Positions 1-8,322 of a stretch of DNA of 64,000 bases are shown here, in pieces. How positions within the stretch are numbered: position 1 is the stretch's first letter; the number at the start of each line of letters is the position of its first letter. The notes beneath the pieces were generated by a model that was not told where the DNA came from, made no database searches, and worked only from the letters and a program-made list of their open reading frames with translations. The translations under genes and the position numbers were made by a program. The stretch lies in contig NZ_JAKLJA010000036.1 in NCBI RefSeq assembly GCF_022213065.1, positions 1 to 64,000 on the forward strand, in the 5' to 3' direction. Source of the stretch: Paraburkholderia tagetis (GTDB lineage Bacteria; Pseudomonadota; Gammaproteobacteria; Burkholderiales; Burkholderiaceae).

Positions 1-36
1 GGGAGTCGCCGGATGGTCGTTCGTCTTGCTGTCATC

Positions 37-489
37 ATGCAGGTCCTCTGCTGTGTTTGTGGGGATGTCCGCTTTAACACAGCCTGCGAGTACCAGGAAA
101 TCGTTCTTCACTTGCGCATAGGACAGCGCTATTGCACTGTCCAGTGCGCACGCATATCGCGCCGCGAGAACCAGCGCGAAGCCGGCCGACGCTACCAGAG
201 CTCCCGCCGCGGACGCTTTGCCCATGCGGCCCGGGCCCGTCGCCACCGCGCCCGTCATCAAATCGTGACGCATCAGGGTTCACCTGCCCGCCCTGCGAAT
301 GATGTACTGCAAGCGCCCCCGAACGATGTCGCGGTTGCACCGGCAAATGTCGCTGCGCAAACAGCGACATCCGGTGCACTGCACTGCCGGCGCTGCGGTG
401 GTCTGCTCTCGCCGTTTGTGCGCACCGGCTTCGTGCGCCGCCGGGGACGGGGCATTCGTCCATCATCCGCTTCCGGAGATCCGCCGTGA
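37..489 (+). CDS. Cys-rich small protein of an IS21-type element
   Basis: This ORF ends inside the first codons of istA: its TGA at 487-489 overlaps the GTG of istA at 486. The protein has Cys pairs resembling zinc ribbons: CCVCG near the N-terminus, YCTVQC near residue 35, and a CRRCGG motif in the C-terminal third. A strongly basic stretch rich in Arg, Ala and His lies between them, ending in VTHQGSP. The arrangement resembles small zinc-finger-like proteins encoded just before istA in some Burkholderiales IS21 elements, but this is from memory of the pattern and not a search. The start at 37 is one choice; an in-frame GTG at 13 is another. Function is unknown; nucleic-acid binding is inferred from the basic, Cys-rich character. 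Confidence 0.5.
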   Translation: MQVLCCVCGDVRFNTACEYQEIVLHLRIGQRYCTVQCARISRRENQREAGRRYQSSRRGRFAHAARARRHRARHQIVTHQGSPARPANDVLQAPPNDVAVAPANVAAQTATSGALHCRRCGGLLSPFVRTGFVRRRGRGIRPSSASGDPP

Positions 490-2000
490 CCATTGCTGCC
501 GAACTGGAGGCCCAGATCCTGCGCCTCTATCACGTAGAGAAGTGGCGCTGCGGCACCATCGCCCGGCAACTGCATGTGCATCACACGACCGTCTCGCGTG
601 TGCTGGCCCAGGCAGGTCTGCCCAGCCATGGATCGCCGCCACGCGCCACCATGATCGAGCCTTATCTGCCGTTTATCCGGCAGACCTTGGAGAAGTTCCC
701 GAAGCTCACAGCCAGCCGCCTGTACGCGATGGTGCGTGAGCGCGGCTACACGGGTGCTTCGGGCCACTTCAGGCACATGGTGAGCCGCCACCGTCCACGG
801 CCACCGGCCGAGGCATTCCTGCGCCTTCGCACGTTGCCAGGAGAGGTCGGGCAAATTGACTGGGCCCATTGCGGACACATCGAAATTGGCCGTGCACGCC
901 GCCCCCTGATGGCGTTCGTGATGGTGCTTGCCTACTCGCGGGAAATTTACCTTCGCTTCTTCCTTGACGCACGCATGGAGAGCTTCCTGCGCGGACATGT
1001 TGGCGCCTTCAACGCATGGTGTGGACTGCCAAGGGTTCTGTGGTATGACAATCTTAAAAGTGCCGTACTTGAACGGCACGGGGAAGCCATCCGTTTCAAT
1101 CCAACACTGCTCGCCTTCGCAGCCCACTACCGCTTCGAACCCCGGCCCATGGCCGTATACAGGGGAAACGAAAAAGGACGGGTGGAGCGGGCCATACGCT
1201 ACGTCCGGGATGCGTTCCTCGCTGCCCGCGAGTACACCGACCTTGACGATCTGAATGCCCAGGCCGCGCACTGGTGCCGAACCCAGGCCGCCGACCGGCC
1301 GTGCCCTGAAGACCGTGACATGAGTGTGCGTGAGGCGTTCGCACAGGAGCAGCCGCTGCTGCTTGCGCTGCCCGATAACCCGTATCCCGTCGAAGAGCAG
1401 CTCGCCGTGAAAGTCGGCAAGACGCCATACGTGCGCTTCGACCTGAACGACTACTCGATCCCGCATACGCACGTGCGCCGTACGTTGAGCATCCGTGCAG
1501 ACCTGAACCAGGTTCGCGTGTTCGACGGCGCGGACATGATCGCCAGTCACCGGCGCAGCTACGACCGCGCCGCGCAGATCGAGAATCCGCAGCACCTGAA
1601 GACGCTCGAGCAGATCAAGCACCAGGCTCGCCAGCATCGTGGCGTCAACGGCCTGACGAAGGCCGTACCGGCCTGCCAGCTGCTGCTGGTGCGCGCGGCC
1701 GAACGCGGTGCCAACATCGGTGCACAGACCACCGCGCTCTTGCGCCTGCTCGACCGCTATGGTGCGGCCGAGCTGCAGGCCGCAGTCGAGGATGCGCTGC
1801 GCTCGGGCTCGCCCCATACGAACACCGTACGGGCTGCACTGGAGCGCCGGCGCACTGCACGTGGTGCGCCGCCTCCCGTTGCCATCAACCTGCCCGAGCA
1901 TGTACGCAGCAAGGACAAGCCTGTGCAACCCCACCGCCTCGATACCTACGATCAACTGGGTGCTGACGAAGATGACGATACCGAATCCGCAGAACACTGA
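486..2000 (+). CDS. istA: IS21-family transposase IstA
   Basis: IstA is the DDE transposase of IS21 elements and catalyses strand transfer with its ATPase partner IstB. The 504-residue length is usual. An N-terminal helix-turn-helix is visible (IARQLHVHHTTVSRVL, about residues 21-36). The catalytic core follows: GQIDWAHCG supplies the first Asp, LWYDNLKSAV the second, and NEKGRVERAIRY the Glu. The start is GTG, overlapping the stop of the preceding small ORF. The 3' end overlaps istB by 29 bases. The reading frame is intact, so the gene could be active. Confidence 0.93.
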   Translation: MTIAAELEAQILRLYHVEKWRCGTIARQLHVHHTTVSRVLAQAGLPSHGSPPRATMIEPYLPFIRQTLEKFPKLTASRLYAMVRERGYTGASGHFRHMVSRHRPRPPAEAFLRLRTLPGEVGQIDWAHCGHIEIGRARRPLMAFVMVLAYSREIYLRFFLDARMESFLRGHVGAFNAWCGLPRVLWYDNLKSAVLERHGEAIRFNPTLLAFAAHYRFEPRPMAVYRGNEKGRVERAIRYVRDAFLAAREYTDLDDLNAQAAHWCRTQAADRPCPEDRDMSVREAFAQEQPLLLALPDNPYPVEEQLAVKVGKTPYVRFDLNDYSIPHTHVRRTLSIRADLNQVRVFDGADMIASHRRSYDRAAQIENPQHLKTLEQIKHQARQHRGVNGLTKAVPACQLLLVRAAERGANIGAQTTALLRLLDRYGAAELQAAVEDALRSGSPHTNTVRAALERRRTARGAPPPVAINLPEHVRSKDKPVQPHRLDTYDQLGADEDDDTESAEH

Positions 2001-2763
2001 AGCACTGCGCGCCCGCGCAAAGGCCCTGCGCATGAACGGCCTGCTTGAACACTGGTCCGAAGTCGAGGGCGCTGACTGGATCGCACCGCTGCTGAAATGG
2101 GAGGAGGACGAACGTGCACACCGCTCGTTGCAGCGTCGCTTCCGTGATGCCCGGCTTGGCCACTTCAAGGGGCTCGGGGACTTCGAATGGGCGTGGCCCA
2201 AACGCATCGACCGGGGCGCTGTCGAGGAGCTGATGTCGCTCTCATTCCTTGCTGATGCGACCAACGTCGTGTTCACCGGCCCGAACGGCGTGGGCAAATC
2301 GACACTGGCCAAGAACGTGGCCAATCAGGCGCTCGTCGCAGGTCATACGGTGCTGTTCCGTTCTGCGAGCGAGATGCTGGGTGAGCTCGCCGCACTCGAC
2401 AGCGATTCGGCGCTGCGGCGGCGTCTGCATTACTACGCGGCGCCCGATATCCTCCTGGTCGACGAAGTAGGCTACCTCTCCTACACGAACCGGCACGCGG
2501 ACCTGCTGTTCGAACTCATCAGCCGCAGATATGAGGCCAGATCGACAATCGTGACAACCAACAAGGCATTTAAGGACTGGTCGGAGGTGTTCCCGAACGC
2601 GGCATGCGTCGTGTCGCTGGTCGACCGTCTTGTGCACCACTCGGAGGTGATCTCGATCGAGGGGGAGTCGTACCGGCTCAAGGAGGCACGCGAGCGCACC
2701 GAAGCCCAGGCCCAGCAGCGTGGCACAAGGAAGTCTGGTGCGCGAAAGGAGGCAGGCACATGA
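1972..2763 (+). CDS. istB: IS21-family helper ATPase IstB
   Basis: IstB is the AAA+ ATPase that assembles on target DNA and stimulates IstA. The 263-residue product has a Walker A motif GPNGVGKSTLA and a Walker B motif ILLVDEVGYL, followed by the SLVDRLVHHSEVI segment typical of the family C-terminus. The chosen start is the ATG at 1972 inside the end of istA, which gives the usual family length; the open frame itself extends far upstream but lacks IstB homology there. The stop TGA overlaps the ATG of the next small ORF, as ATGA. Confidence 0.93.
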   Translation: MTIPNPQNTEALRARAKALRMNGLLEHWSEVEGADWIAPLLKWEEDERAHRSLQRRFRDARLGHFKGLGDFEWAWPKRIDRGAVEELMSLSFLADATNVVFTGPNGVGKSTLAKNVANQALVAGHTVLFRSASEMLGELAALDSDSALRRRLHYYAAPDILLVDEVGYLSYTNRHADLLFELISRRYEARSTIVTTNKAFKDWSEVFPNAACVVSLVDRLVHHSEVISIEGESYRLKEARERTEAQAQQRGTRKSGARKEAGT

Positions 2764-2975
2764 GCAGGCCGCCGATGTTGCCTTCCGGGCGCCGCCGCGG
2801 CATCGCGTTCATCGTGCCGGAAGACTGGACTCCACAGCAGGCGCTGGCCGTGTTCGAACTGCTCGACGACCTGCGCGAGGTCGTCTGTTCGCGCTATCTC
2901 GCGGATATCCAGCGTACGATGCGCGACGAGCACCAGCATCCTGAACGGCCTCTTACCGGCCCGCCATCGTTCTGA
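2760..2975 (+). CDS. Small ORF coupled to istB
   Basis: This 71-residue ORF starts with an ATG that overlaps the istB stop codon (ATGA at 2760-2763). The product has a basic N-terminus and an amphipathic middle (residues about 24-45, ALAVFELLDDLREVV). I do not recognise a named domain. The tight coupling to istB and the position before the terminal repeats make it part of the element. It could be a passenger or a modulator of transposition. It could also be non-functional read-through coding, but the frame is uninterrupted and its composition matches istB. Confidence 0.55.
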   Translation: MSRPPMLPSGRRRGIAFIVPEDWTPQQALAVFELLDDLREVVCSRYLADIQRTMRDEHQHPERPLTGPPSF

Positions 2976-3011
2976 TTCTGACGCGCTATAACGTGGTACC
3001 GCATCAACAGG

Positions 3012-3033
3012 AAGGGGCCCTCGCGGCCCCTTT
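3012..3033 (+). terminator. Hairpin after the IS21 ORFs
   Basis: The inverted repeat AAGGGGCC / GGCCCCTT with a five-base loop is followed by a short T-rich run (TTTATT). It lies 37 bases after the last ORF of the element and would end the istAB transcript. Confidence 0.6.
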
Positions 3034-3183
3034 ATTGCTGACTGATTTACTCAAGCGCCCGTCGACGTTTATGCGCGGTTTTACACCGCCATCAACACGC
3101 GGTGACCGTGCGAGCGAACGCCTCTTCACAACCGATCATTGCCTTGTGGGGAACGCACGACAAGCCCACCCGTAGACCGAAGC

Positions 3184-3295
3184 AAAGTTGTCACAACTTC
3201 GCTGGTAAAGTTGTCAATTCGCGGCGTCGCGGTGCCGGTGAGTCGATAAAGTCACGTGAAATCAACGATTTGCAGCAAGCGAAGTAAAGTTGTCA
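3184..3295 (+). repeat. Iterated AAAGTTGTCA repeats (IS21 right-end type)
   Basis: Copies of (T)AAAGTTGTCA lie at 3184-3193, 3206-3216 and 3285-3295, all in the same orientation, with a partial copy (ATAAAGTCAC) near 3246. The first copy is embedded in the palindrome AAGTTGT-C-ACAACTT at 3185-3199. Repeated transposase-binding sites are characteristic of IS21 ends. Confidence 0.6.
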
Positions 3296-3769
3296 CTGGC
3301 TTGGCATTGCGCAGGTGTCAATAACGGCGAGCGTTGCCGCCTGAGAGACAGCCTCGCGTCGCGCGGGCGTCAACAAAATCGGAAATCGTTCAGACGAACT
3401 GTCATGTGGCGGCGGCATCAAGGTCCGCGTGAGCGCTGATATTTTTCGCGACGACCGGATTGGGTAGGAGTACAAATTCCTGAGAGTCAGCGTGTCGGAC
3501 ATGAAAAACAGCGAGAAATCGCTGGCCACCGTTCTGGATAAAGCCAGGACGTTCGCAGAAGGCACACACTGCAGGCTCGGACTCGAGCACGATCCATCCA
3601 TCGACAGAACAGCGCTGGCCGAACGTGAGCGGCCGTTTCACTTTCAGGCAGAAGACTTCCAAGCGGTGCGCACCGCGCGGTCGCGCAAGGGCGACTGGCT
3701 GCGCCACGAGAGCAGAATCGTTCATAAAATCAAGATGTTACGATCTGGATTCGAAGTTTAGAACGCGAG
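3296..3769. other. No supported gene between two sets of end-type repeats
   Basis: This stretch separates the rightward repeats at 3184-3295 from the opposing set that begins at 3770. Open frames exist on both strands: 3492-3761 on the plus strand and 3402-3725 on the minus strand. They overlap each other, show no recognisable motif and have no convincing ribosome binding site. I see only decayed or non-coding DNA. Confidence 0.4.
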
Positions 3770-3890
3770 TTGACAACTTTAATGCGAACTCATGCGAATT
3801 GACGACTTTATTTCGTTGAGACTGCAAATAAAGTCGTCAATTCGGCGAGCGGAATCCCTACGCCTCAGGGATTTCGAATTGACATCTTTG
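3770..3890. repeat. Second cluster of TTGACAACTTTA-type end repeats
   Basis: TTGACAACTTTA (3770-3781), TTGACGACTTTA (3799-3810), its inverse TAAAGTCGTCAA (3829-3840) and TTGACATCTTTG (3879-3890) lie in 120 bases. The middle two form a perfect 19-base inverted repeat (3795-3813 with 3826-3844) around a 12-base loop. The sequences are the reverse complement of the repeats after istB, so they resemble ends of a related element. No transposase follows. Confidence 0.5.
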
Positions 3891-4996
3891 TTTTGTTCTA
3901 CGCAGGTCGACATCGGGCCGGCGCACGTAAATCTCGGCATCCGGCTCAAAACGGAGTCGGCGAGTACACACCAGGCCAAATCAACCTTAGTGTAGGGATA
4001 CTTTTATTCATGGCGCTCGGCGAGGGTTGCGAGACGATCCGGAGTTATGCCGCCCAGCCGAATTCGCGGAGGGCGAACCCAAGCGCGTGGAGGGCCAACC
4101 CGGCGTCCTCTTTGATAGGCTCGCGTAGATTGCACGAGTGCACGCCCCTGAATGCCAGCCGTTCGATGCATCGGCCGGGAGGCCGGAGGGACAGGAATTT
4201 TTGACGGTTCCGCTGTTATGTCAAGATTCGCATGGCGAACATCCTGGTGTGCCCGCACGACGTGAATCGCGTTGGCAGTTGCAGTCGGTTGCGCGGGCCA
4301 GCGTCGCTCTGGCCCAAAACTGAATGGGTCATATCGACCCATAGCCGCCATTCGATCGCACGCGACTACGGCGGCAGCTTCCAGCGTACAGCAGCCATTC
4401 CCCAGCCACATCGATCAGCGCTTGCTGGCTTTTCATAAGGCCGAGCCCACATCGGACCATCGCGCTGGCACGCCGTCAGAGATGTGTGCGCAGATGCAGC
4501 CTGCCTTGCTACAGATGAGCGGGGGCTTGCGGTTCTGAAGCCGTCGCGCGAAGCTTCGCGCAAACGCAGGCCTATTGCCGCAAAAAGATGTCATTGTGGC
4601 TTTGCTTCAGCCGCCGGTCGCAAGCATTTGTATGTGCGCTTTCACACATTCCGAATAGCAATTTCATTCGGAGAAGCCCTTACTAACCGTTTTCTACCCA
4701 GTCACCTATCTTCAAGCCATCTGCAGGCACCCGTTGCATAAAACATGGGCATGCAACATTCGACGAGCGATTAAGCTTCCACGCTATCTTCCTTGACGCT
4801 GGTGCCCAATACCCCGATGCGAAACGCGCTGACGCTTGAGTCCAGTCTTCACCGAACAGTGTTTTGGTGACACTGGTGCATGCGCGCTTCCAATATGCGA
4901 AGTACGCAGCGAGGGTGATCTGGATTCGCCCGCGCAATGATGAAGACCGGCGCAGGAATCCAGGCTTTGCTGGCTCATACAGCAAAAGGAGGCATC
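3891..4996. other. Long non-coding stretch before the muramidase gene
   Basis: About 1.1 kb without a gene I can support. Short open frames occur on both strands but carry no motif. The 14-mer CCTGAATGCCAGCC at 4147-4160 recurs at 7576-7589. The only clear signal is the ribosome binding site AAAGGAGG at 4985-4992 that serves the next gene. Confidence 0.5.
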
Positions 4997-6193
4997 GTGA
5001 GAATTTCGCGTATTGCTAAGTGCGTGCGGCTCGCATCGCTTTGGTTTGTCGTTGCCTTACTGATGCCGATGTTCGCCATGGGCGCGGTGTGCCCGGGCTC
5101 TACAACACTGCAGGGCGTGGATGTCTCGTCGTTCCAGGGCACCATTGACTGGAACGCGGTGGCCAAATCGGGCATACAGTTTGCCTACGCGCGTGTCGGC
5201 GATGGCACGACCCCCGATACGATGTTCGACGTGAACTACGCAGGAATCAAGGCGGCTGGCCTCGCGCGTGGGGCCTATCAATTCCTCGAGCCTAGCCAGG
5301 ATCCGGCTGCCCAGGCCGCGTTGATTCTCCAAAAGGTTGGGCCGGGCGATCTCCCTCCCGCGCTTGTTGTAGAAGTCACCAGTGGACAGTCGGCAGCGAC
5401 GATTGCCGCAACCATTCAGGCGTGGGTGACAACCGTGCAGAATGCTACCGGGCGGCCTCCGATCATTTATACCGCCGCAAGCTTCTGGAACAGTGCCGTG
5501 GGTTCCTCGGCCTTTGGTGGTGATCCGCTGTGGGTGGCGAACTTGGGTGTCAACTGCCCAACTTTGCCGATAGGCTGGAGTAACTGGACATTTTGGCAGT
5601 ATGCCGATAACGGGTTAGTGTCCGGAATCTCAGGAGGCGTTGACCTGGACAAGTTCAATGGGTCCCTGGCCGACCTGAATAATCTGAAGGGAGGCCATCT
5701 CGGTTACGTGTCGAATGCGGGCTCCAATTCAGTTTCGGTGATCGACACTGCAACGAACACCGTGATGGCCACAATCCCCGTCGGGGCCAGGCCATCGAAC
5801 ATCGCGCTGACTCCCAATGGACAAGCCGCCTACGTTGTGAACTCCGGTGCGAGCACGGTCTCTGTCATCAACACAGCGACCAATACGGTCATCAACACAA
5901 TCGGGGTTGGATTATTCCCGATTGACGTTGTGGTCACGCCTGGCGGGGCTACCGTCTACGTGGCAAACGCCGGTGCGAATTCGGTTTCGGCAATCAGCAC
6001 TGCAACGAATACAGTCGTTGCGACAGTCCAGGTGGGTTCGAATCCAGTCAGTCTCGCGGCCTCTCCGGACGGAACCCAGGTCTATGTAACGAATGCAGGA
6101 TCGAAATCGGTGTCAGTGATCAACACGGCAACGAATGCGGTAATAGCGACGGTGCCTGCTGGATCGACTCCCCTGCACGTGGTCATTCACTGA
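4997..6193 (+). CDS. Secreted GH25 muramidase fused to YVTN repeats
   Basis: The 398-residue product begins with a signal peptide (VALLMPMFAMGA, cleavage likely near residue 30). A glycoside hydrolase family 25 domain follows (about 38-240): GVDVSSFQGTIDW, GAYQFLEPSQDPAAQA, and the closing WQYADNG with GGVDLDKFNGS. Family 25 enzymes cleave the MurNAc-GlcNAc bond of peptidoglycan. Asp42 of the first motif is present. In the usual LDVE motif the Asp is replaced by Val (LVVE, residues 123-126) while the catalytic Glu remains. The C-terminal half (about 245-398) is four beta-propeller repeats of about 42 residues with the YVxNxG...SVIxTATNTV pattern. That is too few for a closed propeller alone. 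I chose GTG at 4997 because AAAGGAGG lies five bases upstream. A cell-wall binding or degrading exoprotein is likely; activity is uncertain. Confidence 0.85.
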   Translation: MRISRIAKCVRLASLWFVVALLMPMFAMGAVCPGSTTLQGVDVSSFQGTIDWNAVAKSGIQFAYARVGDGTTPDTMFDVNYAGIKAAGLARGAYQFLEPSQDPAAQAALILQKVGPGDLPPALVVEVTSGQSAATIAATIQAWVTTVQNATGRPPIIYTAASFWNSAVGSSAFGGDPLWVANLGVNCPTLPIGWSNWTFWQYADNGLVSGISGGVDLDKFNGSLADLNNLKGGHLGYVSNAGSNSVSVIDTATNTVMATIPVGARPSNIALTPNGQAAYVVNSGASTVSVINTATNTVINTIGVGLFPIDVVVTPGGATVYVANAGANSVSAISTATNTVVATVQVGSNPVSLAASPDGTQVYVTNAGSKSVSVINTATNAVIATVPAGSTPLHVVIH

Positions 6194-6440
6194 GCGTTCC
6201 ATGGCGTGTCACCCGAGCGGCACGCACAACCCGGCGTCGATCACCGGATGCGCGCACTCATCAGGCGCTCGTCGGGAATCGTTCGAGTTTCCCGGACGGC
6301 CGCTTATGGGTGGCGCCGACGTCTGAACGTCTGCGCATCGCGACTTGCGAAGGACTCTTCATGGCCGCACTGAGACAAAGCTCCACCGTGCTCATGAGAC
6401 GCGCCAGGTTATCTATTTGCGCCGCGCTCTGTGCACCGTG

Positions 6441-6914
6441 TTACCGAGGGCTTGCCGAGCTCTTGCGAGGGTTAGTGGACGGCGGTTCCTCGTTTGCGGC
6501 CGCGGCCATCAGCCTGTCAAGATGATCGCTGGCCCTCGCAAAGATCTCAAGACGGACTGCACCGAGCATGCGGTCATATTCGTTGACAACCTGAGTGATT
6601 CCTTCCATCTGCGTATCGCGGCACTCGCAGCTTCCCGTGTCATCGAACTCGACAAGGAGCTCGCCAAGTTCGCGCTCGACCCGGTCGAGCTGATCGATCG
6701 CGAGTTGCCCGTATCCGGCCCGTGTGACGAACGAAGCAATAAGGCAGATCTGCAGCAGGTGGTTGATCAGCGAGCGATCGGTTTCGCCGCTGCGCAGCCG
6801 CTCGAGATTGAGTCTTGTGCGCAGTATGAGGGCCGAAGCTTCTTTCCGGGCCATGGGAAGCAGCAACGTCTTGACGCGAGCGGCGGACTGTCGTTGCGGT
6901 TTTCTGTTGGGCAT
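6441..6914 (-). CDS. Unknown helical protein
   Basis: The 157-residue product is predicted to be mostly helical, with a basic N-terminus (MPNRKPQRQSAARV) and charged helices such as LNLERLRSGETDRSLINHLLQICLIASFV. I do not recognise a named family, though similar small proteins occur on Burkholderiales accessory DNA. The start at 6914 is supported by GGAAG five bases upstream; an in-frame ATG at 7025 would add 37 residues of low complexity. The gene stands alone, opposite in strand to its neighbours. Function unknown. Confidence 0.6.
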   Translation of the reverse strand: MPNRKPQRQSAARVKTLLLPMARKEASALILRTRLNLERLRSGETDRSLINHLLQICLIASFVTRAGYGQLAIDQLDRVERELGELLVEFDDTGSCECRDTQMEGITQVVNEYDRMLGAVRLEIFARASDHLDRLMAAAANEEPPSTNPRKSSASPR

Positions 6915-8322
6915 AGAGGCTTCCGGAGCGCTTGATTCTCGGCGCGATGTTGGGGCGGTTACCGCCGTTTCAAGGGGAACTGTACTGCCGCGCCGGATAA
7001 AGGGAATTCGGTCGACGGTTCTCATTTTGGCACTGCGAATACCTCGTCTGCCGCGCCCACTTCAACTTCGTCGCTGTCAGGCGGATGTAGACCGAAGGCA
7101 TCGCGGAGGTCGCCGCGCACGGTGTGCGCTGGCCTGGCATGCTCGCTTCGATCGCGCTGTGTCGCTGCACAGGTGAATTGATGATGGGTCGTCCGGGCTC
7201 CTGGTCATCGAATGGCGTGCGGGTCTTGGTACGTCTCGTGCTCCATTAATGCGTCGCCCCTGCAATCAGGCTGCGAACCGCCTTGTTGACGAGAACAGCG
7301 CCGGTCTGGTCAGGCATCTGCAGCGCGCCCTCGAAGGCCTGTCTACCCCCTGAAATGCGGCCCGGATACCTGCGACGGCTAATGATAATGGGAGCGACGG
7401 GTTGGTCTGCGGTGATCGCTTCGCGAACCGTGACGCGCGCCGGTGTGGTGCCCGCAGCAACGAGGTGATCACCGTCGATTTTGTGGCTGCGTCCGGCGCA
7501 TGAAGCACTGCTTCACGCCTGTGAACCCATACGCGTTCACCTCTTGAACCATAGGGGTTGGCCTTTGCGCGCGCACCTGAATGCCAGCCTTTCATACACC
7601 GGACGGGCGACCGGGCGCTGGAATGCATGCGTGCCGGGAGTGCGCCGTCGCGCTTACTCACGAAAAGCGATGGCGGCCGGAGCGCCTGCCGGCCGCGTCG
7701 GGGTGCCCGCACGCCTGACAGACCCGGGCAGGCGCTCGGGTTGCGGGTTCGCCGCGGGCCGTATCCCGTCGGCGCCGGGTTCGCCAGTCCGGCCGGGACG
7801 GCCTGCCTGACGGATGGGGGGATATGTCAAATGTAGTGAAACTACGCAGTTAATTATGTCGGAACTACGCGGCGACGGGTGTCATGCGGGCTGGCTTTGT
7901 TCGCGCGTTCCGGCGCCGAAACTCCATTCCTGATTACCACAGTGATCAAATCTGGCGATTTTAAGCCGGCGGGAAATGGACGGTCTTTCGCCTGAAAAAA
8001 TAGAAGGGAAGGGAGGGATGGCTGAGATGCAGTGGGACAGCGACCAGGGCTGACGCCCTAAACGCGAAGGGCCCGCCATGTGGCGGGCCCTCTAATGGTT
8101 GGGGAACAGAAAATGTAGCGGGACACCGCCCAGACCTACACCCCTGACCCCGTGATAACCGTGCCGTCAAAAAACGCGACGGGCTTGCTAAAGTAGGACG
8201 TACTATAGGCGGTCAGAGTTCCCCGGTCAACAAAAAGCCGCTGCAAAATGTGGCCTGGAAACCAACGTTAAAACTGCGCGCCCACAACGCGTGGCCAAAA
8301 GAACGCACGAAAAACAGAGGCA
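6915..8322. other. 1.4 kb without a supported gene
   Basis: Open frames here are short, overlapping and without motifs. Visible structures are the 14-mer repeat at 7576-7589 (shared with 4147-4160), a pair of ACTACGC motifs at about 7841 and 7864 with the small palindrome GTAGT-GAA-ACTAC, and a strong hairpin at 8068-8091. I see no promoter that decides a start for the next gene. Confidence 0.45.
8068..8091. terminator. Strong GC hairpin, possible terminator
   Basis: AGGGCCCGCC and GGCGGGCCCT form a perfect 10-base stem around a four-base loop, followed by CTAATGGTT with no long T run. It may end an unseen short transcript or be an isolated structure. Confidence 0.4.

Larger units (their letters stand above)
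1..3295 (+). mobile_element. IS21-family insertion element, left end outside the window
   Basis: The element holds four tightly packed ORFs: a Cys-rich small ORF, istA, istB and a 71-residue ORF. Each neighbouring pair overlaps, which suggests translational coupling. Copies of AAAGTTGTCA downstream of the last ORF (3184, 3206, 3285) look like the iterated transposase-binding repeats of IS21 ends. IS21 termini end in CA, so the last copy would put the right terminus at 3295. The left terminus is not in the window. The exact right boundary is inference. Confidence 0.65.

Noticed and set aside
337..377. Long inverted repeat (GCACCGG...CCGGTGC) before istA
   Set aside because: It lies inside the Cys-rich coding frame and far from any identifiable element end. 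It may be chance or codon-driven, so I did not call it a site.
273..2324. 683-codon minus-strand open frame across istA and istB
   Set aside because: It is the reverse-strand shadow of two clear transposition genes and carries no domain of its own.
4004..4411. 135-codon minus-strand frame in the gap before the muramidase gene
   Set aside because: Low-complexity, Arg/Pro-rich, no motif and no ribosome binding site.
7266..7712. 148-codon minus-strand frame
   Set aside because: Typical high-GC chance frame with overlapping alternatives on both strands and no recognisable domain.
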